From NCBI GenBank assembly GCA_035688305.1, contig DASSNC010000004.1, forward strand, positions 1-55,490: a DNA stretch of 55,490 nucleotides. Reading direction: 5' to 3'. The notes beneath the pieces were generated by a model. That model was not told where the DNA came from and searched no databases. It saw only the letters and a program-made list of their open reading frames with translations. Source of the stretch: 66-474 sp035688305 (GTDB lineage Bacteria; Pseudomonadota; Gammaproteobacteria; Xanthomonadales; Rhodanobacteraceae). Both the position numbers and the translations under genes were made by a program. Shown in pieces: positions 26,836 through 36,300 of this stretch (its first letter is position 1; the number at the start of each line of letters is the position of its first letter).

Positions 26836-27504
26836 TTGCCCGACATTGTCGTTCGCCCGCTGACCGCCGCCACCATCGCGCCGGCCGCGCAACTGCTCGC
26901 AGGCAGCATGCGCGACAACCCGTTGCACCGGCGTGTGTTCGGCGGCGACGAGGCGCGGCTTGAACCGTTGCTGGCGCGCGCCTTCGCCCGCCTGCTGCGA
27001 CGCCAGATGGGCAACGGACTCGTGCTGGCCGCCTACGATGAGGATGCGCTCGTGGGCGTCGCGGCCATGGTGGCACCAGGCCATTGCCAGCCTCGCCTTC
27101 AGGACAAACTCGGCATGCTGATGGTGCTGGCGCGCGCGGGTGCCCTGTGGCGCCTGCCGCGCATCCAGCGCTGGCTCGGCCGCTGGAAGCGCCACGATCC
27201 GGACATCGATCACTGGCACCTGGGGCCGGCGGCGGTCGATCGCACCCGCCAGGGGCAAGGTATCGGCACCGGATTGATGGCCGAGATCTGCAAGGAACTG
27301 GATCGGCGACAAGGCATCGGTTACCTGGAAACCGACAAGGACGCCAACGTGCGTTTGTATCGGCGCGGCGGATTCGAGATCGTGGCCGAGCAATGGATCC
27401 TCGGGGTGCGCAACTGGTTCATGCTGCGCCACCCGCTTCCACGGCACGAACCACTGCCAGGCATCGACGCCACGAGCGACACCCACGCACCAAAGACCCA
27501 ATAG
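26836..27504 (+). CDS. GNAT family N-acetyltransferase
   Basis: About 222 residues. Motif A of the GNAT fold is visible as TRQGQGIGTGLMAEICKELDRR (acetyl-CoA pyrophosphate loop QGQGIGT), preceded by DHWHLGPAAVD and followed by GYLETDKDANVRLYRRGGFEIV, the usual arrangement for acetylating small molecules or N-termini. GGGAGG lies five bases before a TTG at 26836; a GTG at 26830 overlaps that site and is less likely. It follows the flavoprotein by 36 bp, so the two are probably co-transcribed. Substrate unknown. Confidence 0.85.
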   Translation: MPDIVVRPLTAATIAPAAQLLAGSMRDNPLHRRVFGGDEARLEPLLARAFARLLRRQMGNGLVLAAYDEDALVGVAAMVAPGHCQPRLQDKLGMLMVLARAGALWRLPRIQRWLGRWKRHDPDIDHWHLGPAAVDRTRQGQGIGTGLMAEICKELDRRQGIGYLETDKDANVRLYRRGGFEIVAEQWILGVRNWFMLRHPLPRHEPLPGIDATSDTHAPKTQ

Positions 27505-27883
27505 TTGCGCTCGCGCCAAACTCCACACCACCGACACCATGTGGCGCAAGCGCAGAACCCAACACGCAACCTGAGCTAAGCTGCAACCCAAACCGGTAGC
27601 CCACCGTTTGGATCAGAGTCCCCGGTCGGGATTCGTTGGAAATCAACGGCTCATGCCTGCTGCGGGAACGGCGGCTGGCAGCGGACATCCAGGGAACTGA
27701 GCACGCATGCAGCAACCCGCAATGATCGGCGATGCCGGCGACAGCGATGCGCGTCACGCCGGCGTCGGCTATCCCGGTGAGGCTACCCGCCATCACTCCG
27801 ACGCGCCGGGCGCCAAGCTTGGGCGTGCCTCGCTGGCAGTCGCGGCGCCTCGCCATCCGATTCGCCCCAAAGGAAATCACTCC

Positions 27884-28741
27884 ATGCGAAAGCTGCTCAT
27901 CCTGTGCATGTTGTTGGCAAGCACCCCGCTCATGGCCGCAACACCTGCGCCCATCGAGGGCACCTGGCAACTCGTCGAAGTGGTGATGCCGGACACCTAC
28001 AACGCCAGCCCCACGGGAGTCGAGGCGCGCAAGGAGAACTATTCCAGCGACGGCCACGTTTGCATGATTGCCGCGGATGCAACCCGCATCAGCCCTGCCA
28101 TGCCATGCCTCGACTATCGCATCCAAGGCCACCAGCGCATCGTCACGGACAGTGACGGTGAATCCTACACGGCGACGTTTGCGTTCCCCGACCCCAACAC
28201 CCTCGTCGTAACCCAGGACGGCGGCAGCGTGTGGCATTACGCACGCCTCACCGGTACGGATGCCATCGCGCGCAAGGTCGAACCAGTCAGCGTCGAAGTG
28301 TTGAAGACCGCGCGCAGCTTCCCCGCCGCCCGTTACGACACGCACGATTATTCGGCGCGGCCGCCAGCGGAACGGCTGGTCGGAGTCTGGGAAGTCGTGG
28401 CCCACGAAAACGTCGACCCGACGCAGGCGCCACCGGGCGGCTTTTTCAACAACATCTGGATTTTCGACGGCAAGACCATGGCACGGATCCCGCGCCCGCA
28501 AACGGGCGACGCAATGGTTGCCGATGGCAAGCTTCCCTACACCGTGCAGGGCAACGCCATCGGCATTGACGGCATGCCCACGATCAAGTTCGGCTTCAAC
28601 GAGTGGGGCCACCTGACCCTCGATCTCGACGGCGAAGTCGTCCGGCTGAAGCTCATCAGCAAACAGGCCGACAAGCTGCCACCGCTGCCGCCATTGAAGA
28701 TCGCGCTGGCGAGCTTGCGGGGTGAAGCCGACGGCAATTGA
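27884..28741 (+). CDS. Secreted protein of unknown function, two lipocalin-like repeats
   Basis: 285 residues with a clear signal peptide (MRKLLILCMLLASTPLMAA, cleavage about residue 19-20). The mature protein opens with IEGTWQLVEVVMPDTY, and a second similar block starts near AERLVGVWEVVAHENVD; both look like the first strand of lipocalin-like or DUF beta-barrel domains (G-x-W motif), suggesting two copies of one fold. AAGGAA precedes the ATG at 27884; the frame is open further upstream but without coding character. No partner gene; function not known. Confidence 0.7.
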   Translation: MRKLLILCMLLASTPLMAATPAPIEGTWQLVEVVMPDTYNASPTGVEARKENYSSDGHVCMIAADATRISPAMPCLDYRIQGHQRIVTDSDGESYTATFAFPDPNTLVVTQDGGSVWHYARLTGTDAIARKVEPVSVEVLKTARSFPAARYDTHDYSARPPAERLVGVWEVVAHENVDPTQAPPGGFFNNIWIFDGKTMARIPRPQTGDAMVADGKLPYTVQGNAIGIDGMPTIKFGFNEWGHLTLDLDGEVVRLKLISKQADKLPPLPPLKIALASLRGEADGN

Positions 28742-28891
28742 CGGAACCAGGCGCGACTTCGGTCAAGACCACCGCGCCATTCGCCGCTCGGCCGGACCAT
28801 CTTGGCCTGCCGCAGTGCGCGCTTGCGAGCTTCACCGGAACGCAGTGGTTCAGGGTAAAGTTGGCGGCATTCTGCACAAGGGGAGCACCCG

Positions 28892-29215
28892 ATGGAGTTG
28901 AAGCATTCCGGAATGGGCGTTGCGGCATTCGTCATGAGCATCATCGCGGGCGTGCTCATGTTCCTGCTGATCGCAGCAGCGGCGGTCATGACCGCGGGCT
29001 CGCCCGGTGGGCTGGACTCGAATTCGGCGGCGGCCATCCTCGTTGGACTCGTCATGATCTTCCTGCTCGGCATCGACGTCGTTGCAATCGGGCTCGGCCT
29101 CGCGGGACTGATGCAAAGGGATCGCAAGCGGGTCTTTCCGATACTGGGACTGGTAATCGCAACCGCCACGATCCTCGGCACGATCGTCCTCGTCATCATC
29201 GGCAACTCGATGTAA
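28892..29215 (+). CDS. Small membrane protein (DUF4190-like)
   Basis: 107 residues with three hydrophobic helices (about 8-32, 45-72, 83-104) and the opening KHSGMGVAAFVMSIIAGVLMF, a pattern typical of DUF4190-type proteins. A GGGGAG site is placed seven bases before the ATG. No catalytic motif; function not known. Confidence 0.72.
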   Translation: MELKHSGMGVAAFVMSIIAGVLMFLLIAAAAVMTAGSPGGLDSNSAAAILVGLVMIFLLGIDVVAIGLGLAGLMQRDRKRVFPILGLVIATATILGTIVLVIIGNSM

Positions 29216-29258
29216 CGGCGCAGTCGGCGCGACACGCGCCCAGGGCAACCCGACCGAC

Positions 29259-29645
29259 ATGACGAGCGTCCAGACCCCGGCAAATTTCGACGCCATCCTG
29301 ATTGCGGCGATTCCCGCGCTCCGCCCGGTTTGCGAGGCGCTGCGCGAACTGATCACCGCGCAACACCCTGCCTGCGTCGAAATCGTCTGGCCGAAGTTGA
29401 AGATCGCCAGCTACGGCGTCGGCCCGAAGAAGACCACGCAACACTACGCCTACATCGCCGTGCAGCCGTCCCACATCAATCTCGGCTTCTACCACGGCAT
29501 GATGTTGAACGATCCAGCCGGACTGCTCGAAGGTAGCGGGAAAGCCTTGCGGCACGTGAAGGTGCGCCACGTGGCGGACACCCGCAACGCGGCACTCGCT
29601 GACTTGCTGCGGCAGGCGATCAGCGATCGGCGGCGACTGGCGTGA
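29259..29645 (+). CDS. DUF1801 domain protein
   Basis: 128 residues of the DUF1801 (YdhG-like, frataxin-like fold) type: ALRELITAQHPACVEIVWPKLKIASYGVG, then AYIAVQPSHINLGFYHG and a C-terminal KALRHVKVRHVADTRNAAL. No catalytic role is established for the family. No clear ribosome-binding site. It ends 116 bp before the stop of uvrB, to which it is convergent. Confidence 0.8.
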   Translation: MTSVQTPANFDAILIAAIPALRPVCEALRELITAQHPACVEIVWPKLKIASYGVGPKKTTQHYAYIAVQPSHINLGFYHGMMLNDPAGLLEGSGKALRHVKVRHVADTRNAALADLLRQAISDRRRLA

Positions 29646-29760
29646 GCGCAGCGGTGCTGCACCGGGTCAAGTAGTGCGAGCGCTGACCGGCCGGATCGGG
29701 CCGTCACCAAGCGCCTTCGGCACGCAAGATCGTCAATCCGGGTCGGGCCTTCCGGCCCGC

Positions 29761-31830
29761 CTACGACAACAATGCCTGCTCGCGGACGCGATGGATTTCA
29801 TCGCGCAGGCGCGCAGCTTCCTCGAATTCGAGATCCTGCGCATGCTTGTACATCCGCGCCTCCAGCTTCTTGATCAGGGCGCCGGCAGCGTGCGCATCGA
29901 GCGCGGCGTAGTCGGCGGATTCCTCGGCCACCTTGCGTGATGAAGCGGCGCGGCCATGATCCCTGCCGCGCCCGCGCCCACGCCCACGCGCCGACGGATC
30001 ATCGCGCGCGCCTTCCATCACGTCGGTGATGTCGCGAACGATCGTGGTTGGCGTGATGCCGTGTTCAAGGTTGTATTCGATCTGCCGCGCGCGGCGGCGA
30101 TCGGTTTCGTCGATTGCAGCCTGCATCGACTTCGTCACGGTGTCCGCGTACAGGATGGCCTTGCCGCGCACATTGCGCGCGCAACGGCCGATGGTCTGGA
30201 TCAGCGAACCGGTTGACCTGAGAAAGCCTTCCTTGTCGGCGTCGAGGATCGCGACCAGCGACACCTCGGGCATGTCGAGGCCTTCGCGCAACAGGTTGAT
30301 GCCGACCAGGACGTCGAAGGCCCCCAAGCGCAAATCACGGATGATTTCGACGCGCTCGACGGTCTCGATGTCCGAATGCAGGTAGCGCACACGCACGTCC
30401 TGCTCGGCGAGGAAGTCCGTCAGGTTCTCGGCCATGCGCTTGGTCAAGGTCGTGATCAGCACGCGATCACCGAGCTTCACGCGCTCGCGAATCTCGCCCA
30501 GCACGTCGTCCACCTGCGAACGCACCGGTCGTACTTCCACCGCCGGATCAATCAACCCGGTTGGACGCACCACCAGCTCGACCACACTGCCACCGGATTT
30601 CTCCAGTTCGTACTCGCGCGGCGTGGCTGAAACAAAAATCGTGCGGGGCTCGCGCCTCTCCCACTCCTCGAACTTCAGCGGGCGGTTGTCGAGCGCCGAT
30701 GGCAAGCGGAAGCCGAACTCCACCAGGGTTTCCTTGCGTGAGCGATCGCCCTTGTACATCGCACCGAGCTGCGGAATGGTGACGTGCGATTCGTCGATCA
30801 CCAGCAACGCGTCGGCTGGCAGGTAATCGAACAGCGTCGGCGGTGGTTCACCGGGCGCGCGCCGGGTGAGGTGTCGCGAGTAGTTTTCGATACCCTGGCA
30901 GTAGCCGACCTCGTGCATCATTTCCATGTCGTACATGGTGCGCTGCTCAAGCCGCTGCGCTTCCAGCAGCTTGCCCGCGTTGCGCAGCACTTCCAGTCGT
31001 TCCTTCAGTTCCACCTTGATCGTGTCGATGGCGTTCAACACGCTCTCGCGGGTCGAGGCGTAGTGCGTGGCCGGGTACACCACGCAGCGCGGCAGCTTGC
31101 GCAGGATGTCGCCGGTCAGCGGATCGAACATCGAAATGCGCTCCACCTCGCCATCGAACATCTCGATGCGCAGCGCTTCGGACTCACTCTCGGCCGGGAA
31201 GATGTCCAGGCTCTCGCCGCGGACGCGATAAGTGCCGCGGCGCAGTTCCATCTCGTTGCGGGTGTATTGCAGCACCGTGAGCTGGCGCAGCATCTGGCGC
31301 TGGTCGACCCGTTCGCCGACCGACAGGATCAGCCGCAACGAGAGGTAATCCTCGGGATCGCCCAAACCATAGATCGCCGAGACCGTGGCGACGATCAGCG
31401 AATCGCGCCTTGAGAGCAGCGCCTTGGTCGCGGCCAGGCGCATCTGCTCGATGTGGTCGTTGATGCTCGCGTCTTTTTCGATGTACGTGTCCGACGACGG
31501 CACGTACGCTTCCGGCTGGTAGTAGTCGTAATAGCTGACGAAATACTCGACCGCGTTGTGCGGGAAGAACTGCTTGAACTCGCCGTACAACTGCGCCGCG
31601 AGAGTCTTGTTGGGCGCCATCACCAGGGTCGGGCGTTGCACTGACTGCACCACGTTGGCGATGGTGAAGGTCTTGCCCGAGCCGGTCACGCCGAGCAGCG
31701 TCTGCGCCGCGAGGCCCGCGCCGAAGCCTTCGATCAACTTCGCAATCGCCTGCGGCTGGTCGCCGGCCGGCTGGTACGGCGCGACCAGCTGGAACCGTTC
31801 GTCACCGCGCTGCGAAGTGGTGTCATCCAT
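29761..31830 (-). CDS. uvrB: Excinuclease ABC subunit UvrB
   Basis: 689 residues, normal for UvrB, the helicase-like damage-verification subunit of nucleotide excision repair. Domains: Walker A GVTGSGKTFTIANV, beta-hairpin region YYDYYQPEAYVPSSDTYIEKD, DESHVTIPQ box, motif VI region QTIGRCARN, and a C-terminal UVR motif for UvrC (KKLEARMYKHAQDLEFEEAA). The ATG at 31830 gives the family start FQLVAPYQPAGDQPQAI within 15-30 residues. No ribosome-binding site; a TATAAT box ends six bases before the ATG. uvrA is 20 kb away. Confidence 0.97.
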   Translation of the reverse strand: MDDTTSQRGDERFQLVAPYQPAGDQPQAIAKLIEGFGAGLAAQTLLGVTGSGKTFTIANVVQSVQRPTLVMAPNKTLAAQLYGEFKQFFPHNAVEYFVSYYDYYQPEAYVPSSDTYIEKDASINDHIEQMRLAATKALLSRRDSLIVATVSAIYGLGDPEDYLSLRLILSVGERVDQRQMLRQLTVLQYTRNEMELRRGTYRVRGESLDIFPAESESEALRIEMFDGEVERISMFDPLTGDILRKLPRCVVYPATHYASTRESVLNAIDTIKVELKERLEVLRNAGKLLEAQRLEQRTMYDMEMMHEVGYCQGIENYSRHLTRRAPGEPPPTLFDYLPADALLVIDESHVTIPQLGAMYKGDRSRKETLVEFGFRLPSALDNRPLKFEEWERREPRTIFVSATPREYELEKSGGSVVELVVRPTGLIDPAVEVRPVRSQVDDVLGEIRERVKLGDRVLITTLTKRMAENLTDFLAEQDVRVRYLHSDIETVERVEIIRDLRLGAFDVLVGINLLREGLDMPEVSLVAILDADKEGFLRSTGSLIQTIGRCARNVRGKAILYADTVTKSMQAAIDETDRRRARQIEYNLEHGITPTTIVRDITDVMEGARDDPSARGRGRGRGRDHGRAASSRKVAEESADYAALDAHAAGALIKKLEARMYKHAQDLEFEEAARLRDEIHRVREQALLS

Positions 31831-31836
31831 CCGGCA

Positions 31837-31842
31837 ATTATA
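31837..31842 (-). promoter_or_regulatory. Consensus -10 box of uvrB, predicting a leaderless mRNA
   Basis: Perfect TATAAT on the minus strand, followed by TGCCGG and then the uvrB ATG. With usual spacing, transcription begins at the A of the start codon. No clear -35 or LexA-type CTG-N10-CAG site is visible nearby. Confidence 0.6.
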
Positions 31843-31946
31843 GGTGTCCGGGCCCTCCAGCCCCGCGCCCGCTGGGCGCCCGCAAACTTCCTCACCACAA
31901 GCCATTTTCGGAGTAAGCTTCGCCGTCCAATCAGGTGTTGCCCGCC

Positions 31947-33335
31947 ATGACCACGTTGCCTGCCGCAGCCGGTTCCATGCAAGGCTTTGACGAAGACGCC
32001 TGGGATGACCTCCTCAATTACATCGAGGAACACCGGGTCATCCCGATCATCGGACCCGACCTGTTGCGCGTGCAGACCGATACCGGCTTGCGGCCACTGT
32101 ACGTGTGGCTGGCCGAAAAACTGGCCGCGCGCCTTGCGGTGGACACGCAAGGCTTGCCGCAGCCGCTGGTGCTGAACGACGTCATGTGCAGTTACCTCGG
32201 CCAGCGCGGGCGCCGCGAGGAAGCCTACACGCGGCTGCGCTCGATCATGCGTGAAGTGCAGTTCGAGCCGCCGCTGGCATTGCGGCAACTGGCGCAGATC
32301 ACCGATTTCGACCTGTTCGTCACCACGACCTTCGACCCGCTGCTGGAAACCGCGGTCAACCTCGAACGCTACGGTGGCCAGCCCTCGGCTGAAGTGATCG
32401 CCTACACGCCCAACCGCGTTGCCGACCTGCCGGCCGAGCGCGATGATCTGCAACGCACGGTGGTCTATCACTTGCTGGGCAAGTTGTCGGCCTCACCGAC
32501 GTATGTGCTCTCCGACGAGGACATGCTGGAGTTCATTTGCGCTTTGCAATCCGAACACCTGACCCCGGAAAGACTCTTCCACGAACTCGAACACAATCAC
32601 CTGCTGCTGATCGGTAGCGATTTCTCCAACTGGCTGGCGCGGCTGTTCCTGCGCATGGCCAAGCGCAAGCGTCTGTCCGATCCGCGGGACGTCACCGAGG
32701 TGTTCGCCGACGACCACACTTCGAAGGACGAGCGGCTGGTCGCGTTCCTGCAACAGGTCAGCGTGCGTACGCGCGTATACGGGGGCGCCGAAGCCTTCGT
32801 GGCCGAACTGCACCAGCGCTGGATTGCGCGTCAACCCCAAGTCCCTGCCAGCACCAGCGGCAGCGCCCCGCAGCGCTTCCTGCCGCCGGCGCGGGAAATG
32901 CCGGAAAACGCCATTTTCATCAGCTACGCACGCGAGGACCTCGATGCCGTGCAGCGCCTCAAGGCCGGCATGGATGCGGCCGGGCTGACCACCTGGTTCG
33001 ACCTCGACCGGCTGGAAGGCGGCGACGACTACGACCGCAAGATCCGCGCCAACATCGCGCGTTGCAGTTACTTCGTGCCGGTGATTTCGGTGACCACCCA
33101 GCGGCGCCACGAAGCCTATTTCCGCCGCGAATGGAGCTACGCGGTCGACCGCGCCCGCAACATGGCCGGGGGCGCGGTGTTCATCCTGCCGGTGCGCATC
33201 GACGACACTGCGGAGGCCAGCGCGCTGGTGCCGGACAGCTTCAAGGCGGTGCACATGACGCACCTGCCCGAAGGCGAACCCACACCGGAATTCCTGCGTC
33301 GCCTGCGCGAATTGTGCAACGGGGAACAACCATGA
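31947..33335 (+). CDS. SIR2-like / TIR domain fusion protein (candidate NAD-directed effector)
   Basis: 462 residues. Residues about 25-290 form a SIR2-like domain: RVIPIIGPDLL (30-40) at the nucleotide-loop position, FVTTTFDPLLE (124-134) for the usual TTNYDxLLE, VYHLLGKLS (173-181) with H175 at the catalytic-histidine position, and LLIGSDFSNWLARLFLR (220-236). Residues about 322-457 form a TIR domain: AIFISYAREDLDAVQRL, WFDLDRLEGGDDYD, and YFRREW with E395 at the NADase glutamate position. Both folds bind or cleave NAD in defence proteins. The asparagine of TTNYD is Thr here, so the SIR2 part may bind without cutting. The stop overlaps the next gene's start (ATGA). An in-frame GTG at 31935 is an alternative start. 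Confidence 0.82.
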   Translation: MTTLPAAAGSMQGFDEDAWDDLLNYIEEHRVIPIIGPDLLRVQTDTGLRPLYVWLAEKLAARLAVDTQGLPQPLVLNDVMCSYLGQRGRREEAYTRLRSIMREVQFEPPLALRQLAQITDFDLFVTTTFDPLLETAVNLERYGGQPSAEVIAYTPNRVADLPAERDDLQRTVVYHLLGKLSASPTYVLSDEDMLEFICALQSEHLTPERLFHELEHNHLLLIGSDFSNWLARLFLRMAKRKRLSDPRDVTEVFADDHTSKDERLVAFLQQVSVRTRVYGGAEAFVAELHQRWIARQPQVPASTSGSAPQRFLPPAREMPENAIFISYAREDLDAVQRLKAGMDAAGLTTWFDLDRLEGGDDYDRKIRANIARCSYFVPVISVTTQRRHEAYFRREWSYAVDRARNMAGGAVFILPVRIDDTAEASALVPDSFKAVHMTHLPEGEPTPEFLRRLRELCNGEQP

Positions 33336-36300
33336 ACGACGCCTCCCGCATCGACACGGTCACGCTCGACCCGGAAAACCCGTGGCTCGGCTTGTTCTCC
33401 TACTCCGAAGCCACGCGCGCCTATTTCCACGGCCGCGATGAGGAAACCGCCGAGCTCACGCGTCACGTACAACGCAAACTCTTGAGCGTACTGTTCGGCC
33501 AGTCGGGCCTGGGCAAGACCTCGTTGCTGCGTGCCGGGCTGGTGCCACGTTTGCGCGATCTCGGTTACTGCCCTGTTTACGTGCGCATCGATTACGCGCC
33601 CACCTCCCCGCCACCTTCCGAACAGATCAAGCACGCAGTGTTCCGCGCAACGGCGGACGCCGGCCACTGGACGCGTCCCGGTTCCGCGATCGAGGGCGAA
33701 TCGCTGTGGGAGTTCCTGCACCACCGCGGCGACCTGTTGCGTGATGCCCAAGGCCAGGTATTGGTTCCACTGCTGATCTTCGATCAGTTCGAGGAGATCT
33801 TCACGCTGGGCCAGGCCGACGACGCCGGCCGCCTGCGTGCGAAACAATTCCTGGAAGACCTCGCCGACCTTGTCGAGAACCGTGCACCGGCGGCGCTGGA
33901 AGCACGTCTCGAGAACGACGACGAGGCAGCGGCCGATTTTGATTTCGCGCGTGCCGATTATCGAGTCCTGATCACGCTGCGCGAGGACTATCTCGCACAT
34001 CTCGAAGGCGTGAAGGACATCATGCCATCGATCACCCAGAACCGCATGCGGCTGGCGCGGATGAATGGCGCGCAGGCGCTGAGCGCGGTTACGAAGCCCG
34101 GCGGCAAGTTGGTGTCGCGGGAAGTCGCCGAATCCATCGTGCGTTTCGTGGCCGGCGGCTCCGAACTCGGCAACGCTGAAATCGAACCGTCGTTGCTGAG
34201 CCTCGTTTGCCGCGAACTCAACACGGTGCGGCAAACGCAGGGCCGCAAGGAAATTTCCGCCGACCTTCTGGCCGGCTCGCGCGACACCATCCTCTCCGAA
34301 TTCTACGAACGCGCGCTGGCCGACCAGCCCGAAGGCGTGCGGCGCGTGGTCGAAGACGAACTGTTGACCGAATCGGGTTACCGCGAAAGCCTGGCCGAAG
34401 AACGCGTGCTCAAGGCGCTCACGGCCGCGGGTGCCACGTCCGACACTCTGGCAACCCTGGTCAACCGGCGCCTGCTGCGGATCGAGGAACGCCTCGACAT
34501 GCGCCGGGTGGAATTGACCCACGACGTCTTGTGCAGTGTCGTCCTCGCCAGCCGCAACCTGCGCCAGGGGCGCGAAGCACGCGAGGAGGCCGAACGCCAG
34601 CTCGCGGCGCAACGCGAACGCGAAGCCGCCGTGCATCGCGCGCTGGTGCGCGCGCGCATGGTCGCGACCGTGTGCGCGGTGTTGATGCTGCTCGCGATTG
34701 CCAGCGCTGTGTTTGGATTCTGGAGCCTCCAGCGTGCCCGCACCGCCGAAGCCCAGGCCCAGGCCTCGCGCAGCAATGCGGAGAAGCTGGTCAGCTTCCT
34801 GATTGAGGATTTCTACACCGAACTTGCGCCCACCGGCCGGCTGGAGACGCTGGGCAAGCTCGCGCAGAAAACCGTCGGCTACTACGACAGCCTGCCGCCC
34901 GAGCTCGTCACCGAGCAAACGCGGATCAATCGTGCGATGGCGATGGTACGCGCAGGCACCGCACAGAGTTCGAGCGGCAAGCTGGATGCCGCGTACAAGA
35001 GTTTCGGCAACGCGCAGACCGTCTTTGAAAAGTTGCGCGCAGCCGGCGATCACGGCGAGCCGGTCACTTACGGCCTGGCCTTGGCCTTGTACAGCGAGGG
35101 CTATGGCGGCTCGGTCGGCGGCGGCAACGGACGCGGCACGCCGGACGAATTGCGGCGCGCTGCCGCATTGCTGCGCCCACTCGCGTACGCTCCCGCAGCG
35201 TCGCGCCGGGTACGCCAGCTGTATGCGGATACCTTGAATGTACTCAGCTTCGACCAGTCGTTACAGGCCTCGGTGGCTACCTGCGACGAAGCCCGCAAGA
35301 TCCTCGTCGGCCTCGGCGCCCTGGACCTTTCAGATCTGGCAGCCGCTTCGTCTTACGCCGACACGGCCGACACCGAGTCGCGCCACCTGCTGACGCTCGG
35401 CCGCATCACGGAAGCGCGCAAGCTGGAACAGCAGGTTTACGATCTCGCCAGCAAGATCCTGGTGCGCCGGCCGGGCGACTTGCACGCCATGGCTGACCGC
35501 ACCTGGTCGGCGGAGTTGCTTTCCACCCTCGCCGGCTACCAGCACGACCACGCTGCCTCTGCCGATTATGCGAACAAGGCCGCGCAGTCGGGCGAGGACG
35601 AGGTGCGTTTCAATCCGTCCGACGTTGCCGCGTGGCAACGCTGGGCGTTGGGCTTGTGGGCCGTCGCCGAGCAGCAAATCGAAAGCGGCGAAATCACGCG
35701 CGCTATCGCCACGCTGCGCTCAGTGGTGGCGTTGGAGCAGGACCCACGCCGCCCCTCCAGCCTCGGCCCGGTACTGTGGTTTCAGTGGAGTCCGCTCGCC
35801 ATGCTTCAAGCGCAGACCGGCGACAAGCCCGCGGCCGCGCAGTCGCTGCAGCACGTGCTCCGCGACATCGGCGAAGCCAGCGCGCAAGCCGCGCCCGACA
35901 ACCCGCGGCGCCAGCTTTTTGCCGGAGCCAACCAGGGTATGCGTAGCGGCCTGGAACTCGCCGAAGGCGCGCCGCAGGCTGCCTTGACCGATGCGACTGC
36001 GGCCATCGCCCATGCCGATGCTGTCAAGATTCCCGCCGGAGACGCGACCTCCGCCAACATCCGGGACAACATCTTGAACAGCGATTTGGGTACCGCCGCT
36101 GCGGCTTCGTTGCGGCTTGGCCGCTACCCGCAAGCCGAAGTGTTTGCGCGCAGGTGGCTGGCAGTTCCGTCCAACGTCACATCGGAAGCCAACCCACAGA
36201 GCAGGACAGCCATGATTAGTTCCGTGCTCGCGGATGCGGTCGCCATGCAGGGCCGCAACGATGAAGCGCAGAAGACCCTGCAACCGGCGCTGGCGTATTA

